DNA from: Hysterangium stoloniferum
Taxonomy: Eukaryota; Basidiomycota; Agaricomycetes; Hysterangiales; Hysterangiaceae
DNA: 64,000 nucleotides
Reading direction: 5' to 3'
Assembly: GCA_015178975.1 (NCBI GenBank)
Contig: WHVD01000115.1
Span: 124,001 to 188,000, forward strand
This document shows positions 10,080 to 21,300 of the stretch, in pieces; the first letter of the stretch is position 1; every line of letters begins with the position of its first letter. The notes beneath the pieces were generated by a model. It was not told where the DNA came from, searched no databases, and was given only the letters and a program-made list of their open reading frames with translations. Made by a program: the position numbers and the translations under genes.

Positions 10080-12010
10080 ACCACACTGCTTTTCAATGGG
10101 CCAGATCATATGAAAACACCAATTGACAACTGGCTGCATGGGGGGCAGTGTATGCAGTATATCCAGAACTGGAGATACTACACTGCACTGGATGAGTACA
10201 CAGTAATGTCAACCCTCTATCCAGGTTACTGTGAGCACCCAGCTCAGTAAGCCCAGTCTGAGATAACCTTCCAATGATCATGTCAAGCTCACTCAGCAAG
10301 GAACTGAGGAAAAACCATGGGAGGACACACCAGCTAGAAGAGCCATCTTCATTACACAACAAGAACTGGTAGAACCTGTCAGGAAAAGACAATCCCACAA
10401 ATGGCATGGCATCTACATAACCTTCCCAGAGATGATGAAGTGGATGAGTCACTATTTGCCTCCTGTAACCTGCAATTTCTCTTCAGCCTGGATGAGAAAT
10501 ATCTGAAGGAATTCTTAGAGGGATATTGAAAGGATCCCACATTCAGGGGCCACTATATTGAGGACTCCATTTCTCCAAACACTGTAGCCACTTCATCATC
10601 ACACTACTTCATTGGTAAAGAAGGATTGTTATATTTCCATGATTCAGACTGGAAAAGTCAAATCTGCATGCCCAATAACATGACAAATGTGATACTAAAA
10701 CTAATACACAATAATCCATTTGAGGGAGCTCACACTGGGGGGCAGACTATTTTTGCTCATGACAGACCATTTCTTTTGGTCCAGAATACTACAAGACTGC
10801 ATGGCATACACTCGCAGTTGTGACATCTGCCAAAAAACCAAGGTCAATCACACAGCCCTACAAGGAGCCCTTAGGCCAGCCAATGTGCCATTCAAGCCAT
10901 TTGAAATCATCTCAATGGACCTCATAACAGAACTACCGATTTCTGAAAATGACTCTTACTGTGCCATCTTTGTAGCAGTTGATAAACTAATGCAATTTGT
11001 AATCTGCAAACCCACCTCTTCAAATCTGTCCACTGAAGGATTTGCACAGATTTTCATAAGCAGAGTAGCAGCACCCTTTGGATTACCATCTAGGATCATT
11101 TGTGATAGAGACAAAAGATGGACCTGTAAGTTCTGGAGGGAAATTTGTAGGATTTACAGAACTGATCTTGTCATCTCCTCTTCACATCACCCTCAAATGG
11201 ATGGACAGACTGAAAATATGAATGCCACCCTTGAACAGATACTGAGAGCTTACTGCTCATCATCCAAGGAGGAATGGTCAAAATGGATTTCAGTAGTGAC
11301 CCACACTTACAATTCTACTGTCCACAGTCAACTAGCTATGCACCAGCCTTTCTCCTGATGGGATACTTACCCAGAGGGATGTTCCAGAGTCCTGGGAGGG
11401 GATGATCCTGTGATTGCTCAGGAACTGTCAGTGGATTTTAGAATTGGAAAACCACCAACAGATGGTGAGGGATTCAATTGCTTGAGCATAGGAAACACAA
11501 GTGCAATCTTACAACAAGCATCGAAAACCCATTGAAGAAATCTCCAAAGAAGATCTAGTGTTAGTCAATCCCCACTCCTTAGAACTCATGGAGATCAAAG
11601 GAAGTGGGAGGAAACTAATTCAAAAATGAATTGGGCCATTTGAAGTTATGGTGAAGATTAACTCTCAAGTGTTTTGACTTAAAATTCCCCTGGAGTACCA
11701 AATGCTCCCAGTTATTAATCAGAGCCATCTTAAAAAATACCACCCCTCCCCTAAGGAATTTGGCCAGAGAGAACTACTCAAGAATCCCAGGGAGCTGACT
11801 TCCAATAAGGAGGAGTACAAAGTTGAAGCCATTACCAGGTACATGAAGCTTTGAAATCACCTGCTTTTCTAATTCACATGGAAAGGGTATGGACCCGAGG
11901 AGGATTCCTGGCTGAATACTGCTGACCTTCAAAATGCCCTGGTTCCTCTTAGCGCCTATAAAGCACTGTATCATATCCAATGGCAGATATATGAAGACCT
12001 GCCAATTGCC
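10080..12010 (+). pseudogene. Ty3/Gypsy chromovirus pol remnant (integrase and chromodomain)
   Basis: The longest open piece is 10720-11358 (212 aa). It holds the C-terminal half of the zinc-binding H2C2 motif (CDIC near 10830) and the rve integrase core. Core acidic residues are D in SMDLITELP, D in IICDRDKRW and E in QMDGQTENMN. Upstream (10440-10720) the linker after RNase H is readable with stops. Downstream (11760-11990) a chromodomain tail is visible through frameshifts: FTWKGYGPEEDSW, then ADLQNALVPLSAYKALYHI. Chromodomain-bearing integrases direct insertion into heterochromatin in this family. RT and protease are absent. Several stops make the copy non-functional. Confidence 0.85.
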
Positions 12011-12149
12011 AGGGACCCCTCACCTTTCTTTTCATTTTTTTTGAGAACATTAGCTGCCATTCATTCTATAATTAATCCTCAATCCCCCAACTGAATTTGG
12101 ATGTCACCCTCACCCTAAAACCAGCAACAGTGAACCTATTACCTCATCA

Positions 12150-12828
12150 CCCTTGTGTTAAAGGCATATAAAAGAATTGACCCAGCCTGGGTGTAAAGGG
12201 TATGCATATATGCATACCTGGACTAAGGAATAATAGCTGGATTATAGTACTTTATTATTTACCTTTTATTTTCTTCTTTATATTCTTTCTATATTTCGAG
12301 CACACCTTGATTTTGTAGTTCGAAGCTTTGTGTATACGTATGGGCGCTCTCGGCGCCAAAAGAGACAGACAACTTTTACCCAGCAGACACCACCTCGTAA
12401 ACGACCCAGACGTCGAATAGCGAGAGGTGTCAAGGGTAACGTTTCAACTACCTTTAAAGGTAGTATTCTCTTGCATACTAACGTACTTAGGACTCGAACC
12501 GCGAAGGTCGAGTTCCAATCTAAGGTCTTTGCGCTAGTCGACATTATAGTCGACTCGCACTATTATTTCTTTACTCTAGATATCCAGCTTCGCGTTGATT
12601 ATCTATTTTACATCTAGCTACGAGTTGTACCGTGAAGGTCAACTCTTTCATTCTTTCATTCTAGCCGTCAAGAGCAACTGTACAGTTGCTCTTGTGACGC
12701 ATAGCGTGTCTTCTTACTAGTACAGATTGTCTAGTAATCTACGGTATTGTACTGTACAGTCAATATCTGCTAATAGTAGTTGAATAGACACTATTCTTCG
12801 TATATCGAACAGTCAGAATCTATCGACT
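12150..12828. repeat. Retroelement-type untranslated region, similar in layout to 38560-39170
   Basis: TTCGA..TGTATRCGTATGGGCGCTCTC at 12318-12350 and a following CG-rich, GTCGA-rich segment (12470-12560) resemble 38640-38690 and 38880-39150. No frame is coding. This may be the R-U5/leader part of an LTR element. The relation is by eye only. Confidence 0.35.
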
Positions 12829-12901
12829 CTTCACACTGGGATTGAACCAAGGACCTCTAGCTTTATATAAGCAGTGCTCTTAGCCACTGAGCTACTGGAC
12901 C
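12829..12901 (-). repeat. tRNA-like SINE head
   Basis: Minus strand: GGTCCAGTAGCTCAGTGGCTAA is an A-box region with a paired GCTC/GAGC D stem. The anticodon loop reads TATATAA, and GGTTCAATCCC is a B box. The 3' acceptor strand does not pair with the 5' strand, so it is not a functional tRNA. The TATATA loop matches the one at 9880-9950. Confidence 0.5.
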
Positions 12902-13129
12902 TATAGTCTAGTATTATATGATGGATTATATATACAGCCATATATTGAGTTCTGATGCCAACTTGTGCTCTTATAACAGTTTTATATAACTGATGGCAAA
13001 CCTGGGTCTTATAACAGTTATCACTTATAGATATTGTATTTTCCCATTTCTGACACCTTGGTGGCAACTGAGCGTAGTTTATATTTCTAAGGATAGAAAA
13101 GATGTAAAATCGCTTAAATAACTTCCACA

Positions 13130-14455
13130 CCCTTTTGTCCCTCAACCACCACCACCACCACTTCTCACCAGCACAATACTTGACCACACCATGTCACTGC
13201 CACAAGTCTCCAGGCCTAAATTCCACTACTTCAAGAGGATCCCTTGAGTACCAACTGCTGAGTTCCCTACAGACATTACCTCCACCCCTCGATAATTGCC
13301 TCACACTGAAAAGGTCAAGCACACCACTCTTGGTCATGGTGCCTCTCACTCTTATTCCCAGCCCTCTTCTTCAAGACCTTGGGGGTTGATGGAACCCACC
13401 CTAAGGCTGCTAATGGTCCTCAACAGTCACCTTGCACTGAAAAGGTCAAGTTCACTGTCCCCCACTGTGATATTTCCCCCTCAGATTCTTGGCCATCTTT
13501 CTCAAGGCCTTGGGGGTCAGTATAAATCACCTGGAAAGGCCCTTTGATCAGGTCTTCCCAACCCCCACACCTGAGGAAGAAACCCAAAAGTACCATCTAA
13601 ATGAGGAGTGCAATGCTCAGAGTCAATGAGAGTACAGGGAGCTCAAAAGGAAAAGGAGGGAGAAATTTTTAGAGGAATTCAAAGTGAGAGGAGCACAAGT
13701 AGGTGTACCCTCAAAGACACAAAGAAGGGTGGAAAGGACCCAAGAGGGCCATATAGTGACTGTAGCTGTTCTTTCCCCCCCCTGGATGAAAATGTATGGA
13801 CTTCACAGAAATGGATGAGAGTGATGGCAGGATGCCTTGTGTACATGCATTAGGAGCCAAGGGTCAAAAAGAGAAAGACAGAACTACCTTCTACAACTGG
13901 AAATTAGTCTGATAAATCAAACTCAATGGCAGCAAATTAACATGAGAAGATGGAAGGGAATTACCCCCAGAAAACACTATCCAGCAGGGACCTATTCAGA
14001 AAAGGTACCAAGTTGGCCCTACCAACTCCTCTTCAGACTCAGAAGACATCAATTCAGTCAACCCTTGGTACAAGTCTAAGTACCTAGGGGGGAGGACATA
14101 CACAAGGGGTTCCTACTACCCATTATGATCACTTTGCCACCAGTGACCCCAACCAAAGAAGGAAATTGAAGCTGTCAACTAGAGTTTGGAGAGGGTATTG
14201 ACCAAATGGAGTTCCAAGTACCACCATTGATGGAGAATCTGCCCAACCCATCTCCACACACTTCATCCCAGTCATTTCTCCAATTGGTGCCCCTGCTCCC
14301 ACCACCTCCCTGCTCCCTCCTACTGCTTACTTATCTAAACCATGACTGCATACACCATCACTACCAGCCACACCCCCAACCCTTCTATACCTCCCCGATT
14401 GCCTGAGCCAACTGGTCCTCCCCAGAGAGCCTTTGAACCCTTGCCAAATAGACCT
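13130..14455 (+). pseudogene. Decayed gag-like retroelement region
   Basis: Interrupted plus-strand frames are proline-rich and basic, with the run KRKRREKFLEEF near 13650-13680. They resemble the low-complexity gag regions of the Gypsy elements in this window, but no capsid or zinc-knuckle motif can be seen. The assignment rests on composition and neighbourhood only. Confidence 0.3.
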
Positions 14456-14470
14456 GATGGATAGCACTGC

Positions 14471-15227
14471 TATTAAGAACTGAAACAGGAGGTTTGGGGA
14501 ATTGATGGGGACTGAACAGAAGGACTTGGCTTCAGCTTATGTGCTAACCCTTGAAAAGGTACTGTCAATCGTCCTTAAATTTCAAATGTATAAAACAATA
14601 CTCAGCAATTGGAAACTGAACTGTATGTGAATCAGTTGGGAACCAAAGTGTCAAATATTGAAGTCAAAGTCAAAGTCATGGATGTAGGTTGGATTGTGAT
14701 CAGATGGTGTTGGGATGCAAAGGTCATGAACAGATAGTGGTCGGAGACTAGAGGGGTATCTAAGTTGATATTCTGATTGCTTTGTAGCTACATTACAGCT
14801 GGGCTTATATATGGGTTACCAGCATCTCTAAATACTAACTAGGAAAAGTGGGAATGTCCAATGGTGACAAACAAACTTGACTAGGAATGGGAAGGTTATG
14901 ATAGGATCGGAAGCTGTGATTAACCGAGGGTGGTAACTATGAGAAAGGAAACAGTCCATGAATTATGAATATGTATATATGTACAGGCATATGTGAAACA
15001 TAGAATAAGCAGATCATCAAAAGGGTAAAGAGACATACATATCAGAGTATAACCAGATAGTACAAGTATAACTTGACAGGGTCATAAGTGAGGGCTGATT
15101 GCTGTGAAGGTATATGTCAGTGTCAGGTATACTGATGGTAGCCGATATGAAGACATGAATGATAACTTGAAGTGTTGTAAGCCGACAATATCGTCGGTTA
15201 CCTTTGGGTTGTGACATGGTCATAACA
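14471..15227 (-). mobile_element. Solo LTR with 5-bp target duplication ACTGC
   Basis: On the minus strand the unit runs from TGTTATGACCATGTCACAAC (at 15227) to GTTCTTAATA (at 14471). It is flanked by ACTGC on both sides (14466-14470 and 15228-15232). The LTR core motif is at 14521-14550. No internal region, so it arose by LTR-LTR recombination. Confidence 0.9.
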
Positions 15228-15266
15228 ACTGCTACCCACAACTCCCTGACAGTTAACCTTTGATAT

Positions 15267-15988
15267 TGTTACGACCGTGTCGCAACCCTATCGGTCCCGA
15301 GGTTATCGCCACTTGTCAACGTTTCAAGTCATCCTCTCGGAAACCATCGGCCCCGAAGCTGACGAATGTTTTCGCGAAGATCAAACTCCATTTACGCCCA
15401 CGTCAAAATAACTCGTATTGTCTGGTCAAACTTTGATACATCTCCTTTATTATGTTGATCCGTCCAATCTTATGTTTCGCATATGTCTATCTATATTTGT
15501 AGTCCTTGAACTATTTCCTTTTATCGTAATCCCGCTCTCGGTTATCATCGGCCTCCAAACTAATCATAAACTTCCCGTTCCTAGTCAAGCTTATTGTTAA
15601 TACCGTGTTCCGCCCTTCTCCCCATTAGTATTTTCCAGACGCCTGTTACTTGTATATGAACCCGCTGTAGTTGTAGTCACTAGGCAATCAGAATATCGAC
15701 TCAGAATACCCTCATACACCTGTATCAGTCTCATACTAAGAATCCCCCCATCCGCCTTCGCATGCGCTCGCCCACTCCCGGCCCTGACCCCTTGGCCCGA
15801 TGCTCGACTTGTCCTTCAATTCTGATCAGTATCATGCCGAAAGGTACTCATTAGGATTAGTCTTCGCCCGCCCAAAATTTAAGGACATCCTACGGATATT
15901 TGCGAGGGCGCAGCACATAAGCTGAAGCCAAGTCCTTCTGATCGGTCCCTGTCGGCCACCGACATTAGTCAGTTTTCAGTTCTTAACA
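15267..15988 (+). mobile_element. LTR copy, same family as 14471-15227
   Basis: Starts TGTTACGACCGTGTCGCAAC and ends CAGTTCTTAACA. The core motif is at 15908-15937. The flanks (GATAT and CCCAC) do not match, so one edge may be rearranged. It lies 39 bp from the preceding inverted copy. Confidence 0.8.
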
Positions 15989-16016
15989 CCCACAAAGTGT
16001 ACCCACTGTGATGTAT

Positions 16017-16449
16017 TGTTAAGGGCCATGCCAGGAACTTATTCTGGGAACTATCAGAAAAGAACCAGAAGATTGGGAACTTCCAAATAGTGGTCAGAAT
16101 GTTGGCTTCAGCTTATGTGCTGCACCCCTACGTGAAACACTCGGGTGTCCTTAATTTCAAATGGAGTCTTACTCAGGAAATGATATAGATATTCAGAGTT
16201 CCAAAGAGTTCTGAATATCAAGCGTACAGAAAGAAAGAAGGAATAAGAACTAAGTTGACTACAAATTAGAGTCACAATAAAATGGAATAGGTAGTATAAT
16301 ACTGAAATGGAACATAATAAGTAAATGAGTGAATACTAGGACAGACTTTGGAATATCTGGGAATTAGTAAAGTTCTGGGATGGAAGTTGAGTTGGAAGGT
16401 TTACAGAAGACCATTGGAAGATTCAGCGATGTGATAATGGGTCATAATA
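16017..16449 (-). mobile_element. Solo LTR, 433 bp, target duplication TGTAT
   Basis: TGTTAAGG at 16017 and CATAATA at 16449 (expected CATAACA, one substitution) are flanked by TGTAT at 16012-16016 and 16450-16454. The core motif is at 16101-16128. A shorter relative of the two preceding LTRs. Confidence 0.8.
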
Positions 16450-16454
16450 TGTAT

Positions 16455-17752
16455 CAAGTATACTATTACAATTTTCATTTAATTTTGCTTTAATTATTGG
16501 TTATTTTATTTTATTTTATTTTATTTATTACTTGAAATAAGGCTTATTCCTTTGGACTTCACATACACAGAGCTTCATATAAAAGGAGGCCCAAATCTCT
16601 GAATAAAAGACAATATTACTACTATCAGCAGCACAGCTCAGAAGGAAAACATCTTTTTCATACTAAGGACAGAATAATAGCCTTAGCTTGAAATTACTAA
16701 CTGCAAGCACCGACACTTGTGGCATTTTGAACTCTTTGTCAGAACTCTTGAACTTAATTCATCTAAGGTCCCTCAGCCTCCTGGAAACCTTTAGGCTTAC
16801 TAAGCATATAGTAAATATAAAGTCTTATATATTACTGGAATCCCTGCCAATTTAGGTTATTCAAGAGCCCACATTAACAGCACAGTTAATTGATCTTTAA
16901 ACAAATGCTTGGATATTTGACTCTCAGACTGTTTCTCCATTTATAAATTATTTAACAACTTGGTAAATCTTTATAAATAGTAAACTCAAAAGCTAGAAGA
17001 AAGTGAAGGCTTACAACAAGTTTCTGCTGACTTACTGAACATATGTATGTACATTCAACTCCCAACCTTTATTCTCAAGAAGAGTTTAGTGTTTGTAGAG
17101 CATGTCACTTCAAGTTCATCTGAATTTGACAAGAGACAAAACAAATATTGGCTTTAGTTGTTTAAGCTTAATAAGTGCAGCTAATTAATCTATCAGTATT
17201 TAAATTACTAGACCTTTATTTGTTTATTTCTTGGAACCCTTGCTGTGTCATATTTGTTAAGCTATTTGAAAGAGTAAATAGCCTAATCCCTTACACCCAC
17301 ATGTACACATAGAGTTTCAAACTAATATACATAAACTAGGATATAGATACATAGGAAGAATATCCTAGTCAGAAAAATAGTAGAAAAATAAGAGAAAAAT
17401 ATGAAGATTATATGCTAGAATGTTTATATTCATCAGAGGAGGGTACCTCTCACATGTACACACCCAGGAACAATCAAGAACCTCTAGATAACCAACTAAC
17501 CAAATGATTCTAATAAACCCAACATAATAATACTACATACAATGGCAGAAAATGAATTTTATAGTTCACCCATGATTGTTTTGTGAACTTTTAAGCATAC
17601 ACTGTCCAGACAGTTTGTGAGATGGTAGGATGAGTTATGTAGACTGTTCACAATGTTATGCATAAAGAACCACAGGGATGGAACTCCAAAGTATTTATAG
17701 AATTGCAATATACAGAGACAGATGTTTCCAAACGATGATCATTTGATACACA
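16455..17752. other. AT-rich region downstream of the micro-exon gene, no gene seen
   Basis: Includes a short TTTTA tract (16502-16528). No supported coding frame. On the minus strand this would hold the 3' untranslated region and terminator of the gene ending at 17753; no clear polyadenylation signal could be assigned. Confidence 0.5.
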
Positions 17753-18316
17753 CTATGCAACATTTACATGGGCAGCAAAGGACTCCTCTGGGTCTTCCAC
17801 AACATATTGCCCAGATGAAAACAAGTACTGACTAGAAGTGGTAAGAGCTACAATAACCACAAGTGTGCTAGTAAGCATCATAACTGGCAGATAATCAAAG
17901 GGGAAGAAACATACTAGGAACATTCTTCTTGATTATATCAAAGATTCCATCACCATCACCATTTCCACAAGAAGTGGTTTTCTGAAATGTGTTCTTCACA
18001 TTATTTATTAAGGTCTTGGCTGAGAAATCCATATAAGAATGAACACTTTCATCAAAGTCCAAATTTCTTGAAGTATCAAAGAAACGACAGCTGATGACCA
18101 CTGCAGCTAAGAATGATGTGTTAGAGGATGAAAAGTTGAACAAATAAGTACAATACTGATGCTAAGCCATATAACCATGCAATAGGAGGAGCCAGAATAA
18201 AACTAAGAGGTTAAATAAAGTAATGGAAACCATTGCCTAAATATCAAAAAGGTTTAGCACACCTCATATGTTGGATGTGTTGAGATCGACAGAAAGCATT
18301 GTTCAGCATAATGATC
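17753..18316 (-). CDS. C-terminal exons of the micro-exon gene
   Basis: Four exons: 18316-18263 (54 nt), 18202-18157 (46 nt), 18106-17915 (192 nt) and 17847-17753 (95 nt). Their introns are 60, 50 and 67 nt. The last two have CTAAC-type branch candidates. Joins are phase 0, 1 and 1 and produce a continuous 128-residue tail. It has a Cys-containing hydrophobic helix early, the acidic stretch NLDFDESVHSYMDF, GNGDGDGIFD, and a final PEESFAAHVNVA before TAG. The 140-nt intron upstream (18456-18317) begins as an array unit and then diverges. The fact that this tail needs phase 0 at its start is independent support for reading the micro-exons as whole codons. No known domain recognised. Confidence 0.65.
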
Positions 18317-21300
18317 CTGGTGAAATAAAAGAATCAGAATGACATAATTGTTCAAAAGATATATAGAAAATAGAAATATTGCGAAAATAAAAAGAGATCA
18401 CATCCAGAAAGCGAAGCCATGAGGGGGAAACAGGGCAACAAAAGTCAGAAACTCACATCCTTGGAAGATCATACCGAGAGAAATGAGCCATGAGAGCCAG
18501 ACAAGGAGGAAAAAATTAAAAACTCACTTTCTGGGAAGAGCATGCCAAAGAAAATGAGCCATGAGGGACAGACAAGGAGGAAAAGGTAAGAAGCTCACTT
18601 CCTGAGAAGAGCATGGCAAGGGAGATGAGCCATGAGGTGCAAACAAGGAAGAAAAGGTCAGAAACTCACTTGCTGGGAAGAGCATGGCAAGGGAGATGAG
18701 CCATGAGGGGCAGACAAGGAGGAAAAGGTCAGAAACTCACAAGCTGAGAAGAGCATGCCAAGGGATATGAGCCATGATGTGCAGACAATGAGGAAAAGGT
18801 CAGAAACTCACTCGCTGGGAAGAGCATGCCAAGGGAGATGAGCCATGATGTGCAGACAAGGAGGAAAAGGTCAGAAACTCACTCGCTGGGAAGAGCATTC
18901 CAAGGAAGATGAGCCATGATGTGCAGACAAGGAGGAAAAGGTCAGAAACTCACAAACTGGGAAGAGCATGCCAAGGGAGATGAGCCATGATGTGCAGACA
19001 AGGAGGAAAAGGTCACAAACTCACAAACTGGGAAGAGCATGCCAAAGGAGATCAACCGTGATGTGCAGACAAGGAGGAAATGGTCAGAAACTCACAGACT
19101 GGGAAGAGCATGCCAAGGGAGATGAGCCATGGTGTGCAGACAAGGAGGAAAAGGTCACAAACTCACTTCCTGGGAAGAGCATGCCAAGGGAGATGAGCCG
19201 TGATGTGCAGACAATGAGGAAAAGATCAGAAACTCACTCCCTGGGAAGAGCATGCCAAGGGAGATGAGCCATGATGTGCAGACAAGGAGGAAAAGGTCAG
19301 AAACTCACTCGCTGGGAAGAGCATTCCAAGGAAGATAAGCCATGATGTGCAGACAAGGAGGAAAAGGTCAGAAACTCACAAACTGGGAAGAGCATGCCAA
19401 GGGAGATCAACTGTGATGTGCAGAGAAGGAGGAAAAGATCAGAAACTCACTCGCTGGGAAGAGCATGCCAAGGGAGATCAACCGTGATGTCCAGACAAAG
19501 AGGAAAAGGGCAGAAACTCACAAACTGGGAAGAGCATGCCAAGGGAGATGAGCCATGATGTGTAGACAAGAAGGAAAAGGTCAGAAACTCACTACCTGGG
19601 AAGAGCATGCCAAGGGTGATGAGCCATGAGAGGAAGACAAGGAGGAGAAGGTCAGAAACTTACTCGCTGGGAAGAGCATACCAAGATGAGCCATGATGTG
19701 CAGACAGGGAGGAAAAGGTTAGAAACTCACAAGCTGGGAAGAGCATGCCAAGGGAAGTGAGCCATGATGTGCAGACAAGGAGGAAAAGGTCAGAAACTCA
19801 CAAACTGGGAAGAGCATGCCAAGGGAGATGAGCCATGATGTGTAGACAAGGAGGAAAAGGTCAGAAACTCACATACTGGGAAGAGTATGCCAAGGGAGAT
19901 GAGCCATGATGTACAGACAAGGAGGAAAAGGTCAGAAACTCACTCGCTGGGAAGAGCATGCCAAGGGAGATCAACTGTGATGTCCAGACAAGGAGGAAAA
20001 GGGCAGAAACTCACAGTCTGGGAAGAGCATGCCAAGGGAGATGTGCCATGATGTGCAAACAAGGAGGAAAGGGTCAGAAACTCACAAACTGGGAAGAGTA
20101 TGCCAAGGGAGATGAGCCATGATGTGTAGGCAAGGAGGAAAAGGTCAGAAATTCACTCGCTGGGAAGAGCATGCCAAGGGAGATGAGCCATGATGTGCAG
20201 ATAAGGAGGAAAAGGTCAGAAACTCACTTCCTGGGAAGAGCATGCCAAGGGAGATGAGCCATGATGTGCAGACAAGGAGGAAAAGGTCAGAAACTCACAA
20301 ACTGGGAAGAGCATGCCAAGGGAGATGAGCCATGATGTGCAGACAAGGAGAAAACGTCAGAAACTCACTTCCTGGGAAGTGTATGCCAAGAGAGATGAGC
20401 CATGATGTGTAGACAAGGAGGAAAAGGTCAGAAACTTACATACTGGGAAGAGCATGCCAAGGGAGATGAGCCATGATGTACAGACAAGGAGGAAAAGGTC
20501 AGAAACTCACTTCCTGGGAAGAGCATGCCAAGGGAGATGAGCCATGATGTGCAGACAAGGAGGAAAAGGTCAGAAACTCACAAACTGGGAAGAGCATGCC
20601 AAGGGAGATGAGCCATGATGTGCAGACAAGGAGAAAAGGTCAGAAACTCACTTCCTGGGAAGTGTATGCCAAGAGAGATGAGCCATGATGTGTAGACAAG
20701 GAGGAAAAGGTCAGAAACTCACATACTGGGAAGAGCATGCCAAGGGAGATGAGCCATGATGTACAGACAAGGAGGAAAAGGTCAGAAACTCACTTCCTGG
20801 GAAGAGCATGCCAAGGGAGATCAACTGTGATGTCCAGACAAGGAGGAAAAGGGCAGAAACTCACAGACTGGGAAGAGCATGCCAAGGGAGATGAGCCATG
20901 ATGTGCAGACAAGGAGGAAAAGGTCAGAAACTCACAAACTGGGCAGAGCATGCCAAGGGAGATCAACCGTGATGTGCAGACAAGGAGGAAAAGGTCAGAC
21001 ACTCACTTCCTGGGAAGAGCATGCCAAGGGAGATGAGCCATGATGTGCAGACAAGGAGGAAAAGGTCAGAAACTCACTCGCTGGGAAGAGCATGCCAAGG
21101 GAGATAAGCCATGATGTGCAGACAAGGAGGAAAAGGTCAGAAACTCACAGACTGGGAAGAGCATGCCAAGGGAGATGAGCCATGATGTGCAGACAAGGAG
21201 GAAAAGGTCAGAAACTCACTTCCTGGGAAGAGTATGCCAATGGAGATGAGCCGTGATGTGCAGACAAGGAGGAAAAGGTCAGAAACTCACTCGCTGGGAA

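Noticed and set aside
18968..19267. 99-codon plus-strand frame and similar 60-85 codon frames inside the 71-bp array
   Set aside because: 71 is not a multiple of three, so these frames wander through repeat units and vary from unit to unit; no conserved product. Shadows of the minus-strand gene.
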